From: Myrica gale | Lineage: Eukaryota > Streptophyta > Magnoliopsida > Fagales > Myricaceae | DNA length: 64,000 nt | NCBI GenBank assembly: GCA_963930655.1 | Contig: OZ005601.1 | Location: forward strand, 29,388,921 to 29,452,920 | Direction of reading: 5' to 3' | In this document: positions 11,531 through 23,057 of the stretch, in pieces | Numbering within the stretch: position 1 is the stretch's first letter | Layout: each line of letters begins with the position of its first letter | Translations under genes and position numbers: made by a program | Notes under the pieces: model-generated | The model's input: only the letters and a program-made list of their open reading frames with translations | The model's database searches: none | Told to the model about the DNA's origin: nothing

Positions 11531-12165
11531 TGATTAAGTCATTTTTAACCTGCATATCATCGAGTTTACTCTTGAGATGAGTTTAAAGGCTCAAACTCTC
11601 TTTCTTTCCTCATACAAGTAAAGAAAACAAACTAGGACCTGAGGCCCTCCCTGTAAAAGGATTTCTTTGATATCTTTGTTAATTGTAATTTTTCTATATC
11701 TTTTGTTTAATGATTCGATTATGAATGAGAGAGAGTGTATACCTTCCCCGTTTTGCTCTTTTCCCTTTTATATCCTCGCTCCTTCCTTTCTGAGCAGGGG
11801 ACTTGTTGGGCTTTGACCCCTTTTACAAGACTGACTCTATTGTCCTTAGACCTATTTCATCCCATCTAATCTTTTACCCCAAGGTCGGCCCTGTCAGGGT
11901 TTGTCCCCTTTCAACTAGATTGAGTTGACCGATTCCTTACCATTCCCTTCCACTTTTAGGACTGTCGGTCAGTAGATGGGCAATGAGCAATCATAATTCC
12001 TTACGTTAGCTTCTTTGTCGGATAAAGTATCAATGACAGACTCTTTTTACTGATCTCCAATCACAAAAAGGCACATGCCACATCGAATGAGCTAATTCTT
12101 ACCTCACTATTTTTGAGCTTCTAGTTATGGGCTTTTGTAGTAAGGAAAAATTCCTCCTCCATCAG
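11531..12165. other. Unclassified insertion in R copy B
   Basis: Compared with 2440-2460 and 18160-18180, this segment is additional. It begins near TGTTTGATTAAG and ends near CTCCTCCATCA, so a degenerate TG...CA-bounded element is possible. No clear target duplication was found. It has no recognisable coding sequence. Confidence 0.35.
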
Positions 12166-12231
12166 TTTTTATTTTTTGTTTAATTTTCCATATAATTTAA
12201 TGACAATCATATATCTAAAATGCCAAAGTTC

Positions 12232-12372
12232 TTATGATTCTGCATATGCACATGTTCAGGAGTGTCACTTCTCTTGCAAGTTGCATCTTTGTATGGACTG
12301 GTTCCTTTTCATTTTGTCCTGAAATCAAGCAAAGAAAGAAAACAAAAACAAAGGTGGAAATATATATATAGC
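12232..12372 (+). repeat. Orphan HAK promoter start ('ghost' unit)
   Basis: The sequence resembles 3570-3735 and 18620-18770, the distal parts of the promoters of HAK copies 1 and 2, including the CAAGCAAAGAAAGAAAA motif. No HAK gene follows; further R-type sequence and then an LRR remnant do. This is best read as a unit whose gene has been lost. Confidence 0.5.
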
Positions 12373-12694
12373 ACAACAAATATTAACATATAATGTGTAT
12401 TAGTTTATTATCAGGTTACCATTATTAGAAAATCACATTAATTATAGAAAAAAGGACAATAATTGGAATTAAGTCATCGGGTTGTCAGTCAATGAACTTT
12501 AGCTTAGATGACACCTCTCCCTCGAATCTCCCGCTCCCGCAGACTTAGGATACGTTCGTTTACAAAAAATTCTAAGGATTTTTTGAATCCTCACAATTCT
12601 ACAACCAAACATTATTTTTAACATCACATAAAAATAGCTACAGCACGCATACCAATAATCTTTCAACAATAATCTAGATAACTGAAGTTTTGAC

Positions 12695-13150
12695 TCTGTA
12701 GAAAGACAATTTACTTACTGAAGAGGTGAGGAATGTCTTCAATCTTGGCAACCTCAAGCATCTACAGTACTTGTATTGCTCACCTAAAAAAGCGAAGAAA
12801 AATAGAAGAATTTCTGGTATAGTTTAATCGTATATGTCATGGTTCCTTGCTTTGTTAGGGTGTTAGCTCATCCTCACATGAGTAAGATTGATGGAAAGTT
12901 TTGGAAAAAGGGAACACACGTTTAAGATTTTAATATCAATTATGTCCCTTGCTCAATTTTTTTTTCCTGATCATGTCCCTTGCTCAACTTAATTGTTGGT
13001 GTTTAGTGATTACCAATGGCAACTAAAATTCTTAAATGGACTACAGGGAGCTTTATAGGAATGCCATGTGAAGGAAAATCCCAGATAAGTTGCGCAATTT
13101 GAAAAACCTTGTGAGCATGGATTTGTATGAAAACAAATTCGAAAACATAT
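12695..13150 (+). pseudogene. SERK/LRR1-type leucine-rich repeat protein fragment
   Basis: Two pieces of a plant LRR ectodomain-type protein are visible. Near 12715-12770 a reading frame gives LGNLKHLQYL. After an apparent intron ending in CTACAG (13046), another frame gives ELYRNAM, a stop, then IPDKLRNLKNLVSMDLYENK. In plant LRR1/SERK-like proteins these are successive 24-residue repeats, usually on short exons. The stop codon, the lack of a signal peptide and the absence of further repeats mark it as a remnant. No parental gene is present in the window. Confidence 0.65.
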
Positions 13151-13779
13151 TTTTTTTGTTAACGTGAATTTCTTGACACTTGGATTTCTTCTTGGATTTT
13201 TGGTTATAGTGTATGACAGTTTAACCTTTAAATGTAGGATCCGATAAAGTCTATACATTTCAGTAATTCAAATCCTGTGTGTCATGCATTTAATCAGGAC
13301 GTGAAGGATGGGGATGATTTGCTCATAGGATTAACTCCTGCGATGGTATAATCTACAAGGAAAACTTCAATTATGTTATTCTGTTTTAAAGTTCAAAATT
13401 TGCAAATATATATATATGTCCTGACTGTCTCCTGTGTTTATTATTGCAGGGTACTCTGTGTCACTGTGACAACAATGACATGATGTAGGAAAGCAGCTTG
13501 TTGGAGCTCAGCATTATAACAAAGACGATTATGTTCATTTTTTTATATATAGACTATGTTAGCTTTAGATTTATGTAGACTATTGATACTTTTATTTTTT
13601 TTTTAGCTTTTGGACTTGTGTAAAACTTTGTTATTTTGCATTTCATTTGTGTACTAAGAATCATAATTAAAGAGAGCAAAAATGTGTTGATATTGTTATA
13701 TTCATATTATGGGATATAAATGTTTACAAATATGATTCATGTTAAAAAAGAGAGTATAAAACAGTCTTTATTATTATTA

Positions 13780-14505
13780 GTTACAAATTACTTTTGTCGC
13801 AAAACATTCTATATCACAAAAAAATTATTAGTCACTAATTTCCTTCTGGTGATAGCATTTCTTATTTGCGACTTGTTGGTGTTGTTTTAGCGACTCAAAT
13901 TTGAGGTTGCTATTTTCGGATACCACTATTTGCGACATTTCCAAGTCGTTGGTGACTCGAATTATATCGACTATTATTATTGGTTGCTAAAATGAACTTT
14001 AGCGACATGCTTTATTTGTTGCTAGTACTAGCTTGAGCGACCAATTTATTCGTTGCTATGTGGTCATGTCTAGCGACCACTACAAATGGATTGATAGGGT
14101 CTCTATCGACAAATTTGGTTGAACTTCAGAAACAATATACTTTGTCGCTATATTTAATAAATAGTGACAAAATATACTTTACATCGCTAAAAGCCTTTAC
14201 CAACGCTTCATTTGCGATCACTGAGCGACAATCTTATATGGGTGGTGTTTGTTTGTGGAAATTTTGGAGAATATTCCTGAAATTTTAGGAATCTTTACTT
14301 TATTGAGATTTATTGGGGTTTGTGAAAAGTAGAGTGTGTATATGTAAAAGTTAAAAATTTTGAAGTATGTTTGTTTTGTTAAAAATTTCAGGGCTCCAAA
14401 TTTTTGAGAAACAAACACCACCATGGTCGCTTGAGTGTTTTGGCAACCAAATTCTACATCTTTACCAACGATATGGTCGGTCGCTAAAACCCATATTTGT
14501 TGTAG
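13780..14505. mobile_element. Decayed CACTA-like non-autonomous element
   Basis: The interior is dense with short motifs of the TAGCGAC / GTCGCTA type in both orientations, typical subterminal repeats of CACTA elements. The right end reads TTTGTTGTAG, the complement of a CTACAACAAA terminus. The left end is eroded. A smaller MITE is nested at 14241-14422. Compare the better preserved CACTA element at 59858-61134. Confidence 0.5.
14241..14422. mobile_element. Nested 182-bp MITE
   Basis: Perfect 14-bp inverted termini GGTGGTGTTTGTTT bound an AT-rich interior, with ATG on both flanks as a possible 3-bp duplication. It sits inside the CACTA-like repeat, so it is the younger insertion. A truncated relative of its interior lies at about 33540-33668. 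Confidence 0.65.
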
Positions 14506-17139
14506 AGAATGGTACTGTTGGATAAAAACGCATCGGTTTAGTTCTAGAAATTAAATCTTCTAGAGGAGTGTTAATATTGTTATAGAAGGCAAGCCTACTC
14601 ATCACATATACAGTACAGACCAGACCATATTGTATAATTCCTAAGCTATGTAGAACAAAAAGGTTGAAACCTTTTCCAAAAGAAACATATCTATCATATT
14701 TTTCCTATCTGAAGATTATAAAGTACGTCTTTAAAACACAGATGTGTTTACTACAATTGGATCTGGTGCCATCATCCATGGGAAAAGTTACAAGTAGTAT
14801 TTGGAAAAGGACACGATTGGAAGTTTTCACAATTGCATATCTATCCAATCCACCAAAAATAACAATTGCAGAACCAAACATGCAGAGAAGCACTAGACTT
14901 AATTTCCTCCTAAAGTGGATTTTCTTTATCCATGATCATTTTAAGATGCCTTCAATTACTTTTTCAAAGTAAAAGAAAAACCCAAAAAGTGTGACTATAC
15001 TAAGAAGAAAGCTCTTAGAAAAGAACAGCAAGGGCAATGAAGCAACACAGTAGCACGTGAACAATTCAAATCCAATACACGGGTTGTTTATTTGACCATG
15101 GTGATCGGCCTATGCATCAGTACGGCGCCTAACAACTTTCTTTCTCCCAAAGCCGGCTTCATTGAGCCTTGGGTAATTAAGGTGGCGTCCTAAGCCCCAT
15201 GAGACATATACAACTCTTACTCTGAAGAAGCCCCATGTTTTTTTTTCATAATTAAAAAAAACCCATGTTTATTGTGACGTCAAAAAAATCCAAACCAGGC
15301 ATCCATATTGATAGACTGGGTTGGCCCTAACTCTTTTATCAAATATATATTAGAAAACAGTTAGTGCTCTTGTATGAAGTGTACACCGTTTCTAATAAAT
15401 TTATCGTGTTCGTTAAAAAGAAAAATTGATAAATAAAGAAGTTCTTGGTAGTTTATATTTTATTTTTGTGGGCATAATTAATTGATGGGACTTTTCTTCA
15501 TAAGGTGGGTATGGTTTCAGTGTCTATCCAAAGTAATGTAGGCCATCTCATGCCAACCGAGGTTATCTACGTACTTCCTCCAATTGGTTAACCGACCAAC
15601 TAATAAACTATAGGGATGTGATCATGTGAAGCCTTTATAGAATCATTTTTGCTTAAATGAGCAGCCCATAGATTGATATCGGAACAAAGTCGAACAAGCT
15701 AGAATCTTATAATAGCCGATCCAACCGTCTTTCGGGTAGGAAAGAATCATTGATAGCCACAGGATGAGCTACGAAATCAGGGTGGTCAGCCGAGTTAGCT
15801 AGCTGATAGATATTAATTAATCAGGTTCCATGATAATGGAGATATATAATTACATGTTTGAACACAAAAATAATAATAAACTGATTTTAAATCGCAAACC
15901 TAGCGCAGGCTCTTCACAATTCCACGCGGTTTTGTACTGTCTAGTTGACTTTCTTCTTTCCTCTCAAATTATCCAGGCTGTTTCATGAGCAAATAAATAC
16001 CAAAACAACTAACGAGCATTACTAGGCTGTTTCATGAGGAAATAAATACCAAAACAACTAACGAGCATTATTTTAACATCGTACCACAATTTTAATATAT
16101 ATTATATACGAGGTACGTCGGTCGTTGATTCGATACGAACCTGCAAGTACCTTCTAGAACCACGCATGCAAAATCACATATAATTTCCTTCCGCTATCAA
16201 CTCATGTTAAAATTAAAATATAACAAAAAAATAATTTAATGTGAAAAGAGACGAGAATGATCTAATATTTAATTGGGGTTGATTTAAAGACTTATAATTA
16301 CTGTAAGAATATGGGGCTATGAGAACTTTAAGACACAATCAACTTGTTTGCTACCCTATGTAATTCATGTTGATTTTGAGTTGCTAGTAGCTACCGTCTA
16401 GAGGCATAAAATTATAAGAAAAGAATGTTCAACAAATAGGACTATGTAGCAAGATTCGTTGAGCTTTGTCGCGATCGTTAAATAGTTGAATTCCTTTTAA
16501 CTTCTCATTGGAAAGGGTTGCAGGGCCAGCTCCTATTTATAGGTGTACGTAAGAGGGATTAACGTGTACAATGTCATAGTTATCCTCGATGCAATTATCT
16601 AATCAATGTAATATTCTTGTAAAATGGAGGAAAACGCACACTCACGGAGACTACACGAATTGGCCGTGACTGTCCAGATGAACCAAAAAATCACCCACCA
16701 CACCCCTGCATATTTTGAAAAGCAAGAGAGACATAAATGGAAATAAAAATCACTCTGCCATAAAAAAGATAAGAAGGGAAATCAAAAGAAACCCGAGAAA
16801 CAAAGGCAATAACAAAAATGGGATCACTCATGCAATCCATTCCATAGGAAAACAAAAAACCTATAGGATCGAATAAAATTAGACAAAAAAAAAGGAAAAC
16901 AATTCAGCAGAAAAACATACGAGATCGAACAATTCAACCACGAGATACATCATAAACCAAAATATAATGAATATCATACAGAAAGAAAGCGAACAAATTA
17001 TCAGATCGATGGAGAAAAAAAACTCTGGCAAAAGAAAAAACAACGTCTAGAATGCGACACTTATACACAGATACAGATCTGAGATTCTGCGAAGAAACAA
17101 AGAAAACAAAATAAACAGATGACAAAGTTGTGGAGAAGT
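14506..17139. other. Intergenic, no gene recognised
   Basis: AT-rich DNA. The only structure noticed is a 50-bp tandem duplication at about 15974-16075 (GGCTGTTTCATGAG... twice). Open frames here, including 14664-14972, have no recognisable similarity. The last part (about 16650-17139) may be the interior of the hAT fragment that follows. Confidence 0.4.
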
Positions 17140-17664
17140 ACCTCATAAACCAAAGACGAAGAAGGATCGGAGGTGATGCAAATCCAAGCCTGTGTTCGGA
17201 GTCTTTACGATGTGTGTGTCAGAGGCGTGAGGGCTAAGGGAGAGCCGGAGACTGGAGTTTCGAACTCTGGGTTGGGCGTCGTTGGCGGTCTGCTGGGGAT
17301 GGCAAGCGGCGCCGGGCGAGGCAGCGGCAACAGTGAGTGAGGCAGAGAACGTCGTGAGGGCGAGGCCTGAGGGAGAGCCGGAGTTTCGGAGAGAGTGCGA
17401 GAGAGTGAGAGGCCAGAAGTTTTTTTTTTTTTTTTTCAAAATCAGAGGGTGAAACGACGCCGTTTTCACCCTCTGATTTTAAAATATATATATATAATGA
17501 AGTAGGTTTGGGCCAGTGGACTCGCCCCCGCTGACCCGTCCTGCCCCCACTGCCAGTGGAGGCAGGCCTGCTTCTTAAAAAATATATATATATATATTCA
17601 AAGAATTTTTGAAGCGAGGGGCAGCCGCCCCCACCCGGCACCCGCACCTCTGGGTCCACCTCTG
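17140..17664 (-). mobile_element. hAT element terminal fragment (ZMYM1-like family)
   Basis: The right edge, read on the minus strand, starts CAGAGGTGGACCCAGAGG, close to the CAGTGGCGGATCC-type terminus. The following CG-rich block and the motif GGTGAAACGACGCCG also occur at 53150-53600 in the longer relative at 51750-53596. AT microsatellites lie at 17483-17498 and 17582-17598. The opposite end was not found. Confidence 0.55.
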
Positions 17665-17698
17665 GTTAGCCTACAAGTCACTCAATTGCACCATTGTC

Positions 17699-18540
17699 AG
17701 CTTTTTACACCGAGTGAAGCAGGAGAGATCAATGCATGACGTTGAACAGGCTCCCACAGTATACAAAGTAGTGTAGATTACCCTTTTTCTATTAGTGGGT
17801 TTGGGTGGGAATAGGAGGGTAGTTTTGATTACCGAAATAAGTTCGTGACGTTGAACACAAGTACATGCACATGTTCAGATTTTAAATTTTACAGGTGTTA
17901 TTAATACTTTGAAGCCATCAGCGGCTTTAAGCTAATTGAGGCTTAATAAAGTTTTTTTATAATAATTTATAAAATAAAATATTTATAAAATTTAGTTAAA
18001 ACATATCCTTCTAATTTTTTGAGCGGTAAAATTACTTATAGAAGTGTTATATTATAGATTGGTTAATATATTATTTTTAATTAATAATATTATTAATCAA
18101 TTTAATCTATCTTGCATCACAGTTAATTTTAAGTAGGATTTTTTTATTTAAAAAGTCACGTATAGTGAGTATAGTTTATTTTTTGTTTAATTCGCCGTGC
18201 AATTTAATAAAAATCATATATTTAAAGTGCAATATTGTAACAAAATTATTAGTTAAAGTCACAAAATATTAGCATATAATGTGTATTAGTTTATAATTAT
18301 CAGGTTATCATTATTAGAAAACCACTTTAATAGAAAAAGGGCAATAAATGGAATTAAGTCACCGGGTTGTCCTTCGTGTACGGATTAAACAGCACTATAG
18401 CTTCTTAGTATGGACAACAAATGACGAAATTATCATTATTTTTATAATTAGTGATTTGTTTCTTTTTTCCTTGTTTGTTCTTTTTTAATTTCATCATTTT
18501 TTTTTGTCTAAAAAGTCACCTATAGTGGGTACCCCCATTT
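17699..18540 (+). repeat. R segment, copy C (partial)
   Basis: Begins with the same AGCTTTTTACACCGAGTGAA sequence as 10390 and contains one unit of the 70-bp minisatellite (about 18310-18380). It leads directly into the promoter of the intact HAK gene. With copies A and B it makes three upstream units for only two recognisable HAK genes. Confidence 0.65.
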
Positions 18541-19674
18541 ATTTCTTGTCTAATTCTCGATTTAATTTACTGAAAATCATATTATCTGCAACATGACAAA
18601 AAGTTCTTGCAACGTAACACAAAGTTCTCGTGATTCTGCAGATTCGCATCTAGGTAGATAGGATCTTTTTTTTTTCTAAGCTAGGTTCCTTTTTATTTGT
18701 CCTGTCATCAAGCAAAGAAAGAAAGAAAACAAAACACAAAAAAGGGGTCAAAATATACCGCACAACAAAGTCGGCTGACCAATCATTAAGAATGAAAATA
18801 CGTACATATCTGCATAAACGAAGTCAGCTAGACAAGACACTTAAGTTGACAATCTCTCAAGAGGGGTTATCCCCCAACTTAAGAGTAGGCTTCTTCTTGG
18901 CACGTACTGAAAAATGTGTTTCCACTGATTGCTGGCTCAAAGTGAGGGAAATCAAGCCACGCCTAATTATCTTTTGGACATTAACGATCCCTTTCCTTGA
19001 ATTTTCTGAAGTACAGCACGTTTCATTCAACGACTATTAGCAGTCAATTTAGAAAAAAAAAAGACTATTAGCAGTCAAAACCATGGCATGACAAACTCAA
19101 CGCGTGTTTCTTTAATGTAAAAGGAAAATCTTTTCAACGGAAGAAGACTCTTAATCTGGAGCAAGTTACAACTCTCTAGGCTTTCTCCTATCTGCTCAGC
19201 ATTCACTAGTGTTTGATCTAATCTCTTCGTCACCCAGAGCAACAGGATTCATCTATCTCTATCTAGGTACTTTCTTGTCGGGCTGAAGAGCTATTATTGC
19301 TCCATTATTAATAAATAAATATTTGGGGAACTTAAAGAGCCATTATATTATGCCTAAGGGATCATGAATGCCCAATTGTTTATTAGAATCCTTAAGAATG
19401 CCCAATTGTTTATTAGAATCCTTGAAACTATCTGGTTTGGTGGTAGGCCGCAAGATTCGGTCACCTGTTTGAGGGGTAGCAAAATATATAAAAGCCTGAG
19501 GCCCTGAAGAGTGCTGCCTGGACAGCCACGTACGAGTGAGGATCCGAGAACTTTGTATTTAGCCAACCTTAGCCGCTTCGTGTGAGAGACTTCCGATCAA
19601 TTTCCGCTGCCCCTCTGCGCTCTTGCTTCTGGTATCAGGAAGAGTGCTGGGGCCTAACGGAGGGTGGTGATATT
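18541..19674 (+). promoter_or_regulatory. HAK copy 2 promoter region, TATA box at 19487
   Basis: Paralogous to the copy 1 promoter. TATATAAAAG lies at 19485-19494, about 180 bp before the start codon. A 32-bp direct duplication containing GAATGCCCAATTGTTTATTA occurs at about 19365-19429 and is absent from copy 1. Blocks of about 180 and 110 bp present in copy 1 are missing here. Confidence 0.55.
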
Positions 19675-22600
19675 ATGGAAGGAGAAATGTCACGAGAAGA
19701 AAATCACGTAGAGGTAGAGGAAGAACATCAGCATGGGATTGACAAAGTGCTCAGAAGTCGGAAGCTTTCTTTGAAAAGCGCCGATTCTTTCGGGTCGGAG
19801 GCCGGAAGATTCACCTCAAACCAAGGCCCAGGACCTCATCAAGTATTTTCTGTTCTCTGTCTCGCTGAATTGTTGTTTTTTTTTCTTTTCTGTATGCAGT
19901 ATTGTTGAAGGTGTTTGACTACTGCAGGCTGTAGATTGGGAATCCGTCTTGAAGCTAGCATTTCAGAGCATTGGGATTGTATATGGTGATTTGGGCACGT
20001 CCCCTTTGTATGTGTTACCAGGCGTTTTCCCTGATGGGATTAAGCACAATGATGATATACTTGGAGTGCTGTCTCTTATCTTTTACTCGCTCATGTTGAT
20101 CACCTTGGTCAAGTACGTCTTCATCGTTCTGGGAGCGAACGACAACGGAGATGGTAATCTTTCTCCTGCGTACCTATTAGCGTTCGTGGACAATCAAATA
20201 ACTACGGAATCTGATTCTTTATCACCTGGTCATGTTTGATTGGTTGTTCTACTGCTCTCTAAGGACAAATTCTAATCAAATATTTTCCTATCATCTACAT
20301 CTTTTAAATGCATATGATGGAAAATGTTGTAGGAGGAACTTTTGCTCTGTACTCTCTCATATGCCGCTACGCTAAGGTCAGCTTGACGCCCAACCAGCAG
20401 GCTGAAGACAGAGAAGTATCCAACTATACACTAGAAGTGCCAAACCGGCGGCTCAAGATGGCATCCTTTGTTAAGTCAGTACTTGAAAAGAATGAAAAAG
20501 TCAAATATTTAATCTTGTTCATAACCATGCTAGGCACTACCATGGTGCTTGGAGATGGAATCCTCACACCCTGCATATCAGGTATGTTACTGGGGAACGG
20601 ATTCTCTCCGAATGAGGGATTTCCAAAGGCTACCAAAGACATGGTCCAGATTAAAAAAGAAACAAATCAACGGTTATGATAAATACACCTCATTTAATGA
20701 ATAGAACAAGCCCTTTTTAGTCTTTTTTTTCATTAAATGATTTGGATATATATTAACCGTTGATTTGTTTCTTTTTTAATCTGGATCATGCCTTTAGTAG
20801 CCTTTGGAAATCTCTCCTTCGGAAGGAATCCATACCCTGGAGGCACATCCTATTTATTTCGTTTTATAATGCACATGGTATTGCAGCTCAGGCATTCATA
20901 ACATGGTGTACGTGGTGCAGTGTTGTCGGCAGTGGGGGGAATTAAGGAGGCTGCTAGTTCTCTTACTAATACGACGATCATGTGGATTTCAGTGGGAATC
21001 TTGATCTTTCTGTTCCAAATTCAGAGGTTTGGGACGGACAAAATCGGTTATAGTTTTGCTCCGATACTTACAGTTTGGTTCCTTTTCATTGGAGCAATTG
21101 GGTTCTACAACTTTGTGAAGTATGATCCGGGTGTTATCAAGGCACTCAATCCGTGGTATATTATTGACTATTTCAAAAGGAATAAGAAGAATGCTTGGAT
21201 CTCTCTTGGAGGCGTCATCCTATGCCTAACAGGTGCGACATAATAATATTTTCACATTTTTCTCCCTGTTTAAGCCTTGAATCCACGAAGACAAATTGAA
21301 ATTTAGTCAGAGCCTGCCTCTCTGTTGGGGTAAAAATTAGAGTAATTCTTCTTTTGAATTGCTATATACAATATTGATTGTGTCAAGCTGTTAATTTTCT
21401 AGTTTTATATTCTTTCGTGTTATTTGGATTTCACAGGTTCTGAAGCCTTTTTTGCCGATCTCGGACACTTCAGTGTTCGCTCAATCCAGTTAAGCTCATG
21501 CTGTATAGTCTTTCCCTCCATTATTCTTGCCTACTTCGGTCAAGCTTCCTATCTCCGAAAGAACATTGAGGATGTTAGCAATGTCTTCTATAGTTCAGTT
21601 CCCAGTACGTTTATTGGTCCTTAAACACAGCCTTGTTTCTTTGTTGTTGCTTGACCATTCTTTGTGTTCATCTAATAATGTTCCTGATCTTCTGCAGAAC
21701 CTGTATATTGGCCGATGTTTGTCGTGGCTCTAATGGCAGCCGTCATCGCCAGTCAGTCAATGATCTCAGCTTCCTTCTCCATCATCCAACAGTCCTTAGC
21801 GCTTGGCTGTTTCCCACGGGTTAAGATAGTGCATACATCATCTAAATACAAAGGCCAAGTTTATGTACCCGAGATCAACACTCTTCTCATGGTGGCTTGT
21901 GTTGGGGTCACGCTTGGCTTCAAAAATACATTGACAATCAGCAACGCTTATGGTTAGCTACTTCAGAGCCTCACATATTTTAAATTGTCTCTCTTTAGCC
22001 ATAGCATCAAACTTAGGATAAACTAATATTGTGGCGAAAAGAAGATTTTTTTTCGCAATTTTATAATTTCAAGGTAAGCCAAGGCCATATTTTCTTGTTG
22101 GCTATTGATCTTGGGTAAATATTTCCTAATATTTTTGTTCACATCCTTGTCACAGGAATTGCGGTAGCGTTTGTATTTACAATCACATCTACCTTTCTTG
22201 TTCTTGTCATGGTGATGATATGGAAGACAAACATCCTCTGGATCATCCTCTATGTCCTTACTATCATGCTCGCGGAATTCCTCTTTTTAAGCTCAGTGCT
22301 CTATAAGTTTACTGCTGGAGGCTACCTTCCTTTGTTATTTGCCCTGATTCTTGTGGTCATCATGTACTTGTGGAACTATGGTTACTGCAAGAAGTACAAG
22401 TACGAACTAGATAACAAAGTTTCCACCAGAAAACTGATTGAGATTGCCTCTGATCCAAGCATCCGTCGGATCCCGGGCATTGCTCTCTTCTACACTGAGC
22501 TTGTCCAAGGGATTTCCCCAATCTTCACACACTATGTCTCCAATATCCCAGCTCTGCACTCAGTTCTTGTCTTTGTCTCGATCAAGTCTCTGCCCATCAG

Positions 22601-23057
22601 CACAGTCCCTCTAGAGGATCGGTTCTTGTTCGGACGGATAGAGCCTCACGAGCTTGGTATTTTTCGGTGTGTTGTGAGGTATGGATACAAGGATCCAAGG
22701 ACTGAGTGGGAGTGTTTCAGAGAGGTGTTGGTGACTAAGTTGAAGGAGTTCATACGAAGAGAAGTTTTGATGTCTAGGTTGGCTTCTAACGAAGAGGATG
22801 AGAACCAAGTGGTGAGGATGATGGAGGAAATGGTGCAAACAGCGGTGGGGAAAGTGGACGATGCAGTAAGACTGGGGGATGTTGTTTATCTAGTAGGTGA
22901 AAATGAGGTGATAGCTTCCAAAGGGTCTAGCTTGGTGAAGAAATTTGCAATAAACTACGGCTATAATTGGTTGAAAAGATGCGTGAGGCAGGCGGATGAC
23001 GTTTTCATGATTCCTAAGAATCGACTTCTCAAGGTGGGGATGACTTGTGAAGTCTGA
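19675..23057 (+). CDS. HAK/KUP potassium transporter, intact seven-exon gene
   Basis: A plasma-membrane-type K+ transporter of the plant KUP/HAK/KT family, which moves K+ into cells, probably by H+ symport in high-affinity members. Exons: 19675-19842, 19928-20153, 20333-20581, 20921-21232, 21437-21604, 21698-21952 and 22156-23057. All introns are GT-AG, and phases agree, giving 759 residues, normal for the family. Visible hallmarks are [14 protein letters not shown] (about residues 70-83), [37 protein letters not shown], and the C-terminal VGMTCEV. Many hydrophobic segments fill exons 2-7 before a long cytosolic tail. The N-terminus resembles cluster I (HAK5-like) proteins; the subgroup is tentative. 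The ATG used by copy 1 is ACG here, so translation should start six codons later. Intron 3 holds a MITE. Copy 1 upstream is its degraded tandem paralogue. Confidence 0.93.
20593..20837. mobile_element. Foldback MITE in HAK copy 2 intron 3 (245 bp)
   Basis: Long inverted repeats (about 80 bp each) run GGGAACGGATTC inward from the left and GGGTATGGATTCC from the right. They share GATTTCCAAAGGCTAC and AAGAAACAAATCAACGG. The same intron in copy 1 (5763-5854) lacks this sequence, so the insertion is specific to copy 2 and younger than the duplication. The target duplication is not clear. Exon reading is unaffected. Confidence 0.8.

Noticed and set aside
14664-14972. 102-residue open frame
   Set aside because: No known domain, no splice or promoter context, and an overlapping frame of similar length on the other strand.
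17234-17659. 141-residue R/P/S-rich minus-strand frame
   Set aside because: It lies in the CG-rich terminal block of a hAT fragment and includes AT microsatellite sequence; a related block at 53.1-53.6 kb does not keep the frame.
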